Program-made: the position numbers and the translations under genes
The notes under the pieces: generated by a model
The model's input: the letters and a program-made list of their open reading frames with translations, nothing else
The model's database searches: none
What the model was told of the DNA's origin: nothing
Shown: positions 24,329 to 41,362 of the stretch, one piece after another
How the letters are laid out: each line of letters starts with the position of its first letter
Position numbering within the stretch: position 1 is the first letter of the stretch
NCBI RefSeq assembly: GCF_933775445.1
Contig: NC_065877.1
Location: 24,924,001-24,988,000 of the forward strand
Length of the DNA stretch: 64,000 nt
Reading direction: 5' to 3'
Origin: Argentina anserina
Taxonomy: Eukaryota; Streptophyta; Magnoliopsida; Rosales; Rosaceae

Positions 24329-25502
24329 TATTACTGCCATGATTCTTTATAAGAAATCTCTACCTGTAAGTAAAAGATAATATGCCAAGCATAGAGTCTA
24401 GGGATTTCAAAGATAATGTGCCAATTGGCAAGGACTGACATCATTCAATTCACTTATAAACGAAAGGTTTCTTCATTCTTCAATTCAGATTGCTGAGTAC
24501 TTGATCAACAAAGCAAAGATGGAGATTAATTCACGGAACAGCAAAGGACTTACTGCATTTGACCTCCTCAGTGAGGCCAAGGACAGTGCAGGGGCTCGTC
24601 ATCTTTGGACAATATTCCACAAAGCCGGTGGTGAAAGATGCAGTAATGTGGAAAATTCTTGTTCACCAGAAACAACCTCTTCAGGCCAGAGTTGCATATT
24701 CGAAGACATGTCCTGTATCACAGTTGAAAATGCTTTACCCTCTTGGCAAGAAATGACCTGCACTCAACCAGAGAACCAATACAAGTCAAGACAGTCATCA
24801 CACCACAATCAAGTTCAAGGGAGATTTGACAAGGAAGCACACAAACTAAAGTCATCCCCATCAACCAACTCACGTCATCACTGTAGCAAGTCTTCGAGCA
24901 AAAGGCATCGTGAAGATCATAAGCAGCATAAGATGTACAGAGAAGCGATACAGAATGCTAGGAACACCATAACACTAGTTGCCATTTTAATTGCGACAGT
25001 TACCTTTACTGCTGGAATTACCCCTCCTGGAGGTGTCTATCAGGAAGGAGCGATGAAAGGGAAATCGATAGCAGGCACAACAACAGCTTTCAAGGTGTTT
25101 GCAATTAGCAATGATATTGCTCTCTTCTCATCACTGTCAATAGTTGTTGTTCTTGTTAGTGTTATACCCTTTAGACGAAAACCACAGATGAAACTCTTGG
25201 TGTTTTCCCACAAGATCATGTGGATAGCTGTGGCTTTCATGGCAACAGGTTATGTTGCAGCCACATGGGTGATCATGCCGAGAAATCATGGGACAGCCTA
25301 TGTGTTTGTGGCTCTACTAGCTATTAGTGGTGGCACTCTGGGAACAATTTTCATTGGTTTGGGAGTGATGCTTGTGGATCACCGGTTAAGAAAGTTGAAT
25401 TGGAGGAAACTGAAAAGGGGAATCTGGGGCGGTGCAGATGAAATTGAAAGCCAAAATTCTGATGTTGAGAGCTCATTCCATCAAGGTTATCATTCATACT
25501 GA
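23110..25502 (+). CDS. Ankyrin-PGG membrane protein, copy 3 (apparently intact)
   Basis: Exons 23110-23563, 23701-24116 and 24489-25502 have GT-AG introns and give 627 aa. Ankyrin repeats cover roughly residues 1-330 ([90 protein letters not shown]). A polar Ser/His-rich linker follows, then the PGG domain from about residue 438 ([32 protein letters not shown]) with four membrane segments, and a tail ending HQGYHSY. The plan matches ACD6/ITN1-type proteins, which sit in membranes with cytosolic ankyrin repeats and act in defence or stress signalling; the exact role is unknown. It is the only copy in the window that reads through without a lesion, so it is the reference for copies 2 and 4. Confidence 0.9.
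24292..24325. repeat. AT microsatellite in intron 2 of ankyrin copy 3
   Basis: About 17 AT units inside the 372-bp second intron. Confidence 0.9.
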
Positions 25503-26918
25503 TTACTGAATAAGAGTATTTATTGTACTTAAATGTGTAATATTATTCACACATCAATCCAAAATCTTCTATTGTTGTGATTTTCTAGCTTTGGAATATC
25601 CTAGTATGGTGATCTCCCAATTTGTATCTGGATTAAAGGGTTCGAAATCTATCAAAATTCACCATTATCCTAGTTTCCTTTAGAAGCAGTGCACAATTGA
25701 TACAACAAATGAAATTTAAACCACATAGCTTGATCAAATCGAAGAAACCTGCTTGGTTTTATTAGTAATGTTGTTGGGTTAATCCAAGTAATATTGCACA
25801 AGAAACTTCAGAACAGTATGATAATGATCATGAAAAAATTACCTACAACTCATCGATCAAATGGTCCTGCTGAAATAATGTACATATATGACTCCGGGAG
25901 CTAGTACATTTACTCGTGTTTCTTTATTTTTTTCACAAGTTATTCCCAGGTTAAAACTTGAACTTGAAGACCAAAAATACAATTTAGATTAACTTCCAAC
26001 CGCAAAGGCAAATGATGTAAAATTTAACGATGGAATAGCAAACATAAAAAGGGCATAGGGACCAAGCCGCAAAAGTCACGAAATTTGAAATCGGGGTAAA
26101 TAAGAAATTAGAAGGCTGGGCGAGGCGGCAATGGCATCGAAACAGAAAGGAGGGGTATATAGGGATCGGCCGATGTACCTACAATCGTCGAAGGCTGTAA
26201 CGTAATTGTGGAATGAGATCGTTTTTCTTGATTTTGATATATATGCATGTATGTAATCTCTAAAGCTAGGGCATTCGTCGTTGCTCTTTATGAATTGAAA
26301 GGGATGGGGCCCTTCTATTTGTGGATCATAATGAGCTTAACTGTTAAATTTTAGTTATATAAGAGCAGGAATTTGTTAAGTCATCATATATTTGATTTTT
26401 CAGTGATGAGCTTAAACGTTGTTCATGTTTATTAGCATAGTTGGTTCGTAGATTAATTCGATATAGTGAAAGATTGGTATACTGGACGGGATTTCTATTC
26501 AGGAATTGGAAGGAAGATTTCTCTGCAACTTCTTACGTGTTTCAGTAATAGTTGCCGGGACGTATGAACCTGGCATTCCAAAATTAGGATATTTCCTAAC
26601 AGTTGGTGAGAAATTATTTGATTTTCTTTGACTTGAACAGAGCTGATAGATTGGCTCATGTATGTCTTCCAGCTTGGTAAAGGATGCCATGATGAGAGTA
26701 GTATCCGGATCATGGACTTGGACTGAAGACCTTGACTTGGACTTTTTTGAGTTTTTTCTTTGAAGTCTCTATGATTCTTCTTGGCTATAAGCAGATGTAG
26801 TATTATAAATTTATAACTATCTGCTATTTCCTATGACTGATTGTCTGATTGTATAACTGGTTGTGAGACAGTCTCTACTTTAAATTCCCCCATATAGAAA
26901 AAATTGAAAATTGCAGAA
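25503..26918. other. Intergenic between ankyrin copies 3 and 4
   Basis: Mostly AT-rich. A 63-codon minus-strand frame at 26499-26690 (MASFTKLEDIHEPIYQLCS...) has a protein-like composition, but I recognise no family and see no splice partner. The sequence just before the copy 4 ATG (TTGCAG at 26911-26916) could be a splice acceptor, so a 5' UTR intron is possible. Confidence 0.4.
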
Positions 26919-29180
26919 ATGATTCCAGGGCTGTTTGAAGCAATTGCAAGAAATGACATGCAAACGTTCAAGGACTTGGTTCATTACAATAGAGAATCTC
27001 TCTTGCGGAAAACTGAGGAAACAAGAAATTCAGTGCTTCACCTTACTGCAAGATTCGGGCATGTTGAGCTGGTTACCTACATTATTAAGCTGCTTCCTGA
27101 CTTGGTTTCTGTTAGAAATGTTAAGGGAGAAACTGCGTTACACGAAGCTTGTCGCCAAGGGAATACTAGTGTTGTGAAGCTGCTGTTGGAGGCCAATCCG
27201 CATGTGACTTGTAGTCTTAACGACGAGCAAACTGCTTTCTTCGTAGCTTGCAGTTACGGGGATGTTGATATTGTCAAGTACATGGCAAACCAACCAGGGC
27301 TGTTAGACTTTGAGCAACATGAAGCTTTCAGTCCTCTTCATTTTTCTATAGCAGAAGGCTATGTCGGTAAGCTGTACCCCTGCAGTTCTCTATATGTTTG
27401 TAAAATGAACCTTGCTCTTTTGTGATCATAACCCTGAACTAGTATTTCAATGAACCCTGCAGATATTGTTAAGACTATTTTGAATGCATGTCCCCGCTTT
27501 GCTTGGAAGGTTGACAACAATGGATTTCTGCCGCTGCATCTGGCTTGTGAAAAAGGTCAGGTAGAGATAACAAAAACACTCTTGATGATTGACTCAAACC
27601 TTTCTCTTGAACTCAATCGCTACTGTTACACACCACTGCACTTGGCTGCAATGAATGGTCATATCCAAATCATTGAGGAACTTGTTGTGTGCTCTCCCAG
27701 ATCCTTAGAACTTCTCACAGGAGATGGAGAAATTGTGTTTCATATTTCTGTGAGATTTAACAGATATGATGTGTTTACCTCATTGGTAAAGAATTATAAC
27801 AACACCAACCTGCTTAACCAGGCTGACAAGAATGGTAACACAGTCTTGCATCTTGCTGTCTCTGCCGGGTACATTCGAGTAAGTTACTCCTATTCTAATT
27901 TTATAGTATTGGTCAGTTATCTTACCTCATATATACCTTCAAATTTGCATGATTTTAATATCTAAACTATGTAAACTTTTCAGTTATCAGAGTACATCAT
28001 CAATAATACTGCAGTAGATGCCAATTGTATGAACCAAAGAGGCCAAACAGCATTGGACATCCTTGATGAACAAAGAAGATTGTCGGATCTTAGACATACA
28101 TTGAAGAGATTTGGTGCCAGGACAAGTACTGAGCTGTTCTCTTCAACCCCAGAGGTTGAATCAGGAATTACTGCAACATTAGAAAGTCCTAGAGCTGCAT
28201 TGGATAAAGAATTTGATAGGCTATTTGAATGTAACACGCGTCCAGGTAGTGATCAATCTGATCCAGAAATTGGCATTGCGCATTCGGCTCAGGACAATCA
28301 ACAAATGGACAACTTTGCTATGGCACAAGCAAAGATTAATCCCAGCCATGATTTTGTGATGAATTCTGGTGTTTTTGTTAGCTCAGAATCGTGTAGAACA
28401 AGAATGAGCTCACCAGTCTTGAATTCGCAGTAGCTCCGAAAGCCAAGAGGGAAAGTGAATAAAACCGGGCAATATGAAATATATAGAGAAGCATTGCAAA
28501 ATACTAGGAACACAATCACAATAGTTGCGGTTTTGATTGCCTCAGTCACTTTTACTGCTGGCATAAATCCACCTGGTGGTGTCTACCAGGACGGATGGTA
28601 TCGAGGGCAGTCAACAGGTGGCAGAACAACAGCCTATAAGGTCTTCACAATAAGCAACACTGCGGCATTGTTCATATCTATGTGCATTGTCATTGTGTTG
28701 GTGAGCATCATTCCCTTCCGGAGAAAATCACTGATGACACTTCTCGTGGTTGCTCACAAAGTCTTGTGGGTGGCAGTGTCACTCATGGCCACAGCTTTCA
28801 TTGCAGCCTCATGGATAATCATGCCACACGGACACGGCGAAGGTAAAAATTGGACCCTTGGAGTTGTGGCATCTGTTTGTGCAGGGACTATGGGATCTGT
28901 TTTCTTATTTCTTGGTGTCACCTGGATTAGACACTTGTTGATGAAATTGAAATGGAGGAAACAGATACGCGAGACTGCAGAGAAAAGAGCACAAAGACAA
29001 GCAGCACGAGCACACCAACGAGCACAAAAGCAAGCACGTCATAAAAGGGCACAGAGAAGTACAGAGGAAGCACATAGAAGGGCACTGAGAAGAACAGAGG
29101 AAACACCAGAATCTAGCTCGTCAGTATCCACAAACGCCCGTGCTGAGAGTTGCAAAGAACTAGGATATCATACATACTGA
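26919..29180 (+). pseudogene. Ankyrin-PGG membrane protein, copy 4, with an in-frame stop
   Basis: Exons 26919-27366, 27463-27878 and 27984-29180 follow the plan of copies 2 and 3. Ankyrin repeats are clear ([71 protein letters not shown]). At 28431-28433 the frame meets TAG in the linker; the same frame then reopens into a normal PGG domain ([32 protein letters not shown]). Stopping there gives 437 aa; reading through would give 686 aa. The C-terminus is unusual: a long basic stretch rich in RAQR and RRTEE units before the conserved end GYHTY. Either it is a recent one-base pseudogene, it makes a soluble ankyrin protein, or an unseen intron or stop readthrough rescues it. The ATG at 26919 is the first in frame. 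Confidence 0.75.
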
Positions 29181-30970
29181 ACAAAGGGAGTGGAGAAACT
29201 GTCTTCTTCCCAATTGGAGGTAACCAGGATACCGTACATACTGAGCAAAAACAAGTGAAGGAATTGTTGCCTTTCTAGATCAACATTAAGCTTTCGTACT
29301 GTAGATGCATGTGTTCTTGCTCATCAGTTTAGGTGATATGTATTGGAATTTTTGTTAAATTTCAAATTACAATATTATTTTGAGTAATCTTAAATTCTAA
29401 AGTTGAATATCTATTTTATTTCTAAAACATTTAGTGGGTGTTACAAGCTAATAAATAACTCATATTTATATATGTTTATCATATTCATAATATATATGGG
29501 GGTATTGCAATTATTTTATAACTTCTCTTTTATCTTTATGATATACAAACTTCCACTCTTATATAATCTTGATATCTCTTTCTCATTCCATGAGATACAT
29601 ATATACGCATATACTCATATACACATTCTCCAATCTATTTTCTATATAGTTAAATCTCTCTTTAGTTGTCTTTCTATCATGCCAAAGGAATAACAACTAA
29701 TTATAGGATCCGAGTCTGCGAGTGTACACCTACAAGGATCAACGGTTGTTGTATCATGTTGGGTAGACGCCACAAACCTACTACACCGAGACATTGTCTC
29801 CGAGTGACGAAATCTACTCTTAAGGCCAGTGTTTACACACTTCAACCTTAAACATTTCTTCATTCAAATGTTGGTTGTAAGTCTCGTTAATCAAATATAA
29901 GTATTCATATTATGTTATGTTATATTGATTTCGACTTAATTATTACTAATATAGTATCTTGTATTTACATGACTTTATAGGAGACGAAATCATGATGACT
30001 AGAGGAGCATCCATCCACCAAATTTCCTATAATATGACAATGGAGTGGCACAGCTGGTGTAGTTGCTTGAGTTCGGTTGTGTAACTTGTGTTTTGCTGAT
30101 CAGTTTATGTGAGAAATGAAGAGCTCGTGAGGACACCGTAATAGACATTACATTTTACATGATGAGATTGGCGTGAGTGAGGTGCTTCAAGTAACTTTTA
30201 CATTTTACATATGACATTTCCATATATCATTAGTTTTACTCATCTTTGTTCCTTTTAAGTACTCTCCAACAACATTAACAACTGCAAACATTGGTCAGTA
30301 CACACACGGTAGCAACATATATTATGACAATTTTGTTTTAAATATATATTTTCATAAGATTCATTGGGATAATGGAGGGAATTAACAACGTAGTAATTTA
30401 TTAGAATTACAATAGGATGTTCAAAATTGTTAAAATATATACATTATTATGAACATATAGTCCAGTCTCAAAGCAAATGAAGCAAACATACTCCCTCATC
30501 TTTCGGATCTAATTAGTGATTAGAACAACTTTTTGTCAAACTTACTACATCGCCATGAATTTCAATTTTGGACGGCAACCAAATTAGTATCGCAATGAGC
30601 TCTCACTTCTCCACACCATCTCTCTTTTTTATGTCTCCAACAAGAGGATGCTGGCCGTCATGATAGTTCTCAACAAATACTTTACAATTAAAGAATGAAT
30701 TCAAGCAAATTCAACTGTTTGCGGCAACGTTAGGTGTCTTTTTTTTGCCGATGATGCACGAATTCAAATTGTTGACCCTTGAATTGTGTAGGAATTGGCT
30801 CTATGCCGGGAAAAAAAATTTAGTGCTCACGGAGAACCACGTGGTAATATCTAGCGGTTCTCATCATCTGTTATATTTTGACACATGGATTTATTACACT
30901 AAAATTATAATTTTATATATTTTATTATTTGTGAAATGACATTCATGAGTATTGATAATTTTGAACTAGA
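29181..30970. other. Intergenic, no gene recognised
   Basis: AT-rich, with the probable 3' UTR of copy 4 at the left. No frame above 96 codons and none convincing. Confidence 0.45.
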
Positions 30971-31055
30971 ATTTAGAGTTTAGAGTTTAGAGTTTAGGTT
31001 TAGGGTTTAGGGTTTTAGAGTTTAGGGTATTAGAGTGTAGGGTGTAGGGTTTTAG
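30971..31055. repeat. Interstitial telomere-like repeat (degenerate TTTAGGG)
   Basis: About ten units of TTTAGAG, TTTAGGG and close variants in tandem. Plant telomeres are TTTAGGG, so this is a short, decayed internal array. Confidence 0.7.
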
Positions 31056-31669
31056 AAAGAAACCCAAAATAGTCTTCGATAAAATAGCTTAAATATAATT
31101 TTTTTAATTAAATCATAAGTGTCAAATGGTGATTGAAATAAAATATTACTGGACACTGCCACATGTTCTCCGGGTGAACTGAAAAATTCCTCATATGCCG
31201 AGGACACCGGGTGGCATTCAGTGCAAATGATTCTCTCTCCGAAGTCAAGCTTTTAGAGAATTTATATATTTCCAATCCTAAAATATATAACATAAATAAA
31301 AGATAATAATTATGAGCATATTAGGCAACGGAAGAATCAACAAATGGGCAAATTATGATAGAATGTGCAACACTTCCCTTTGTAGCTAACAGAAACTGAA
31401 AAAAAAATTGGTTTAATTTATGTCTGTCGTCAACAATCGAAATTTATCCCCACGTATCATTGGGAAATTGTATAGTGTTGATACTTGATAAGACATACAA
31501 GAAAAAAGTTCATCATGATAGCTCGTACGTATTGGACCAAATAAATAATCAAACACAGACCCGCCATATATTATAATTAAGAAACAAGGTTCAATACTGA
31601 ATCTTATATTAAAAGGCGAGGTGCGCACACTTTTTAACAGCCAAGATTAATTTCTAAGAAATGAAAAGA
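31056..31669. other. Intergenic, no gene recognised
   Basis: No credible frame. The right end includes the probable 3' UTR of the phytocyanin gene on the minus strand. Confidence 0.4.
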
Positions 31670-32448
31670 CTACGGGGCTGAACACACTAGAGCTAAACTT
31701 GTGACAACAAGAGCAGTAAGTGACCAAGGTGTTATTGAGATCACAACTCCTAAACTTGGTGAAGATAAAGGAGAGTCTGCAACAAAATCATGAGGTTCAG
31801 GTGAGTCAGCAGAGGACTGTGGAGATTGCGAAATTGGATGAGGTTCCATCACTTCAACTATCACTCTCTGGCCGTTTTTGCAATGATCTGGGACTCCACT
31901 GATGTAGTAAAAGGGGCCAGACCTATCGAGCTTCATTATGCTCTTCCCGTTATTAAATCCGATGATTGGATTCCTTGTGTCGCAGTGGTAATAGCCCCAT
32001 TTGTCTACCTCAAGAACTGAATCATTCTTGTACTTGAAAGCTGTAAAACAAACCAACAGTACGTACGTACCATCAAATATAGAAGTAATATAACCAAATT
32101 AATGCATGCAATATATCAGTTAAAGAGACAACGTACTTAGAAGCCAAACTTCGCAATAGGTAACAGATTCAACAAATGAAAGAATAAGAAGTCAAGAAAC
32201 CTGAGGCATAGTGTGCTATATATAAAAGAGGACGATCTATTTAGTTAGAGAGAGTAATGATAGAACTCACAGAGTGAATCTCCAACATGAAACCTGTTCC
32301 TGGAAGCCCAGTCAGAGTAGACAGCGGAGTTGTTTGAGCCAGGCTGCTGCCAGCCGAAATCATCACCAACTTGGAATTCCGTAGCAGAAGAGTTTACAAC
32401 AACAAGAGCCAATAAAAGCATCAAGAAAGACACCATGAAAGAAGCCAT
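31670..32448 (-). CDS. Early nodulin-like protein (phytocyanin family)
   Basis: Exons 32448-32271 and 32040-31670 with a GT-AG intron in phase 1 give 182 aa. A signal peptide (MASFMVSFLMLLLALVVVNS) leads into the phytocyanin fold: EFQVGDDFGWQQPGSNNSAV, FKYKNDSVLEVDKWGYYHCD, DRSGPFYYISGVPDHCKNGQ. The two cysteines of the fold are present (YYHCD and DHCKNG). The first copper-ligand position reads YKND, without His, and no ligand Met follows the second cysteine, as in early nodulin-like proteins that do not bind copper. A Ser/Pro linker and a hydrophobic end (WSLTALVVTSLALVCSAP) suggest a GPI anchor, so the protein is probably on the outer plasma membrane. The inner ATG at 32448 was preferred over one 16 codons upstream (32496) because it starts the signal peptide. 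Confidence 0.88.
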
Positions 32449-32499
32449 GTTTTGATGTATTCTCGCAGTCGCTATTGCTGCGGGTCTAGGAAGCAATAT

Positions 32500-34167
32500 G
32501 GAAATGAAACTGAAAACTGACCTGAAGAAGAAGAAGAAGACTTGTATAACGGTTGTTTGGAGATCGTGAGGAGAATATGGGACACCTCTGGGTGATTGTG
32601 TGCCTGTTGGCGGTTAAATTTCAGTTCAAACTTCAATTACGATAACCAATGGGGCCTTGAGAATTTTTCCCAGACTGAAATGTTGTCACGTTTTTCTGTT
32701 TTTTTCTTTCTTACGTTTTATTAGAACTCCATCACAAAGAAAGAGTGGGCATATATTGTCATGACTCCCTCATGTGTTTTAGTTAGTTGTTACTTTTACT
32801 TATAAGAACACAGGGTATAATTTTCGGAAACACACAAAGTTTAGATCAAATTAAGTAGTTGTTATATCACCAATTCTTCTGGTCACTAAGATAATGGAGA
32901 AAATTAATACACATGGATTTTCAATCGTAATTACTCCAAGAGACTACTATTTATAAAATGTTTTAAAACTTGGCTAGTTTCTTTACTAATTTTTTATCGA
33001 TCTCCACTAGAATATCTAAAAAGTATCAAGGTTTAGCTTTAGCTAAGATGAGACAAAAAAAAACAGATTTTAGCTAAATATACAACTTACTTTAAGTCTA
33101 AGTATCTACTAGATTATATAACTTAAGAACAAGCTAGATTTAGTTCATTCTTAGAGATGCTCTTTACAGAAGAGCTTAATTAAATGCAATTTGAATTTCA
33201 GATTAATACAAGTTTTAGATTATGTGGTCAAATGTAAATACAATTTCAAGTCCCTACCTTCAATAGTTTACTTAAGGAAATTCAGTCAATGACTCAATAT
33301 CCACAAATAATCTTATCTTATGTAGATTTATACTTTTCCAATTTAAGAACACCTCTATTGTTCAATTAAGTATTGTTGGAAAAGAAAATGTTTAGTTGAG
33401 AAATATATCTAAAATTTGTGAGAGACGTACATATTTTTAGCATAAACATTATACTGATTTAAGAATAGTCCGATATTCTATATTGGTCTGAACATGCCAC
33501 TCAATTATGCAAATCTTCTTCACCTTAGCCCATTTATGCACATAAAAATTATGATGCAACGTTTTAGATCGGCATGCACCCAATTTTAGAAGAATTACTG
33601 CTTTACACTGCGGCACTGCGCTAGCTTGCTTATATCTGCACATGTAGAGTTTTTTGCCATCTCCGCTGCACTTGTTGACTGATAGTGCTGTATGTTGGCA
33701 ATGCCGATTGCCAACTCTGAATGTGATGGCTTGCTCAATGTTTAGTTGTGTTTTCTTGCATGTGCTGGTGTAACTTTTTTTCTCAATTGCTTCCTGGTTG
33801 TTTTAAAAGCATGTAAATTGTTAAGAAATTAACCAACAGTGAGATTCTTCATAATCATAATGCCGTAGTGTTTTAGACTCTTAGTTCACTGAAACATTTT
33901 TAACTAAAAAATTAAATCAAAGAATATCGAAGGGGTTTCTTCCTCGTGAGGTCATGTTGCTATACGCCTATACCTGACCCCCACCATCTGTATCCTATTT
34001 GCTCCTAATTTGCGTTACACTTCTAAATTTGATCATTGCAGCATGATACATACTACATTGACGCTCTCAAAATCAATGACCAATACATGTAATTAACCCA
34101 GCTCATGTGTTGCTTGCTTCCACAGCTGCGATCAAGACTCTCCGGTAAGATACTCTCCACATCTAGC
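32500..34167. other. Intergenic between the phytocyanin gene and FTSHI2
   Basis: Contains the promoter side of the phytocyanin gene and the 3' flank of FTSHI2. AT-rich, with no credible frame. Confidence 0.45.
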
Positions 34168-38737
<4,570 letters not shown>

Positions 38738-39238
38738 TGTTGGTGGGTAGTAAGGAAGCTAGATTCTCTGCCACATTTGACAAGAGGAGGTGAGTTTTTG
38801 AGATGAAGGAGCTTGGTTTTTGCAGGGAGCTCAAGTGAGCTTCTCTGCGAGTTGAAATGTTTCGTTATTTATGAGATTAGGAGATTGGGAACGACGACTA
38901 AAATCAACGTCGTCGTTTTGGTGTTACTTTTCTGTTGGCTTCAAAACGGTGCGTTTTAGTGCCAAACGCAACGTCGTCGTCTTAAGGGATTGATGTTGAG
39001 GATTCCTAAACTTTAAAACATAAATGAGGAGTGTAGATTATAAAACGGGAAGTGCGAATTTCAATTTTTGAACAAAATCAAACATTACAGTTATTGTACG
39101 TGTGAGAAAATCGGTAAAAACTTATCTAGAAAAGTGTCATGATCTGGATTTGCTCTCCAAATGTCCTTAATTTTGAAACTTTTGAGTTCTTAGGAAATAG
39201 GCTATATTAGGTCTTGGGTTCGAGTCACAACAAGAGAC
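38738..39238. other. 5' flank of FTSHI2
   Basis: Probable promoter and 5' UTR on the minus strand. Several ACGTCGTCG-type words occur at 38894-38990, a common look for plant nuclear-gene promoters. No gene seen. Confidence 0.4.
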
Positions 39239-41165
39239 AGGTATGCTCGTCAACGGGCCGGGTTCGGGCCTTAGTAAATTTAAATAAGTGGCGGACCGGG
39301 TATTTTTAAAAATACGAAAATCCAAGCCCGTCCATCTAAAGCGGGCCGTGCGGACTTTTGTGAGCCGGGCTGGGCCTTGCGAGCTTGTATTAAAAAATAT
39401 ATAGTATTCTAATTTAAAGGTTTGAAACAATAAAAGAATTATTAGAAAACATTCTAAAAAAGTCACAAATAATATTTAGTTTCGAAATATTGTTGATCTA
39501 CACCAATAGATGTGATCGATATATATATATTTAGGGACCATGTAAAAATTTCATCCGTTTTGAACATGGTTTGACCGTCCGTACCTACGGTCAACCAAAA
39601 ATTATGCATTTTCACATAATAAAACCTCATTGACTAGGGCTTTTCCAAATGAGTTTCCTTGTTACGATCACTCACGATCGATGAAAAAAATTAGGTAATT
39701 TCAAACATGTAAACAGTTTTCTACATTCGCACTTGGTAATGGGTCCCCCCTTATAGCATATTAATAGTGTTTTCAATTTACCGAAAATTCTAACGGTCAA
39801 ATGAGGTCCGAATTGGATGAAATTTTTATAGAGTCACTAAATATATATACCGATCACATCAGCTGGTATCGATCAATCCCGAGAAGTTTCATTCATATAG
39901 TCGTTTCATAATGTGATAGTTTTTATTCTAAACCTAATATAAAGGTTATAATACATTAGTTGACACTTAGGCGATCGCCAACTCTAGTTCAAAATATGGT
40001 CGATCGAGACCAACAGATGTGATCAGTATATATATTTAGGGACCCCGTAAAAATTTCGTCTGTTTTGGACATGGTTTGACCATTCGTACCAACGGTCAAC
40101 TAAAAAATAGGCGTTTTGACATATTGAAACCCCATTTACCGGAGCTTTGCCAAATAGATTTCTTCAGTGCGACCGCACACGATAGGTAACAAAAATTAGG
40201 TGATTTTAAATATGCAAACGGCTTTTGGCGTTCATATCTTTGTAATGGGTGAGGCCTTAGGATATATAAGTGGTGTTTTCGGTATACCTGAAATTCCGAT
40301 GGTCAAACGAGGTATGAATTGGATGAAATTTTTACAGAACCACTAAATATATATACCTATCACTGCGGTTGGTGTCGATCGATTCCGAGAAGTTTTCTTC
40401 ATATAGTCGCTTCATAATGCGATATTTTTATTATAAAACTTAATATAAAAGTGGTGATACATTAGTGGACACTTCGGCAATCGATAACTCCAGTTCGAAA
40501 TATGGTCAATCGACACCAGTAGATGTGATTAGTATATATATTTAGGGACCCCGTAAAAATTTCGTTTGTTTTGGATATTATTTGACCGTCCGTACCTACG
40601 GTCAACAAAAAAAAGGCGTTTTGACATATTAAAATCCTCATTGACCGGGGCTTTACCAAATGGGTTTCCTTAGTGCGACCGCACACAATCGGTGATAAAA
40701 ATTAGGTGATTTCAGATATGCAAACGGCTTTCGGTGTTCGCATTTTGGTAATGGATCTTCCCTTATGACATATTAGTGTTGTTTTCGGTTTATCGGAAAT
40801 TCCGACAGACAAAAGAGGTCCGAATTGGATGAATTTTTTACAGGGTCATTATACACTATATATATATACCGATCACTTCGGCTAGTGTCGATCGGTCCCA
40901 AGAAGTTTCTTTCATATAGTCGCTTCATAATGCGATAATTTTATTATAAAACCTAATAAAAATATGTATGTATAATATTTTATTATTTAGCGAGCTTTCA
41001 CAGACCGGGTTTTGTGAGCTTTTGGCGGGCCGGGTTCACGGCCAAGTTTCACACCTCTAATCTAAACCTGGTTCTCTACCCACGGAAGCGAGCTTTTGCA
41101 GGCTTTCTCGCGGGCCAGGCCGGGTAAAAGCCCATCGGGCTTGCTGGCCTCCACCGGCTTTTCAG
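39239..41165. repeat. Composite repeat: three about 506-bp units between GC-rich ends
   Basis: Three diverged direct units share the words AGATGTGAT, ATATATTTAGGGACC, GTAAAAATTTC and TTTGACC, starting near 39491, 39998 and 40503. The flanks are GC-rich and roughly inverted: GGGCCGGGTTCGGGCC near 39256 on the left, GGCGGGCCGGGTTCACGGCC near 41025 and more GGGCC words to 41150 on the right. The GGCCCGGC-rich ends resemble non-autonomous plant hAT-type elements. I found no coding frame and no certain target duplication. Confidence 0.6.
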
Positions 41166-41362
41166 ATCCGCGCTAAATGATGAGACCTAGACATTGAGTT
41201 ATTCAACATTCAGCATTTCACCACATAAAGAAAGATACGTATTTGGAACTATATAGGAAATACATGAAGCCTTAAGACAGATAAGGCTTAATGTTTTAGA
41301 ATTATGATATGGCTAGGGTGCAAGTGATTAAGTACTGCGTGGAAACAAATAAGCAGGGTAGC

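Noticed and set aside
32245..32496. Longer phytocyanin start at 32496
   Set aside because: It adds 16 residues (MLPRPAAIATARIHQN) before the signal peptide; the inner ATG gives a normal start.
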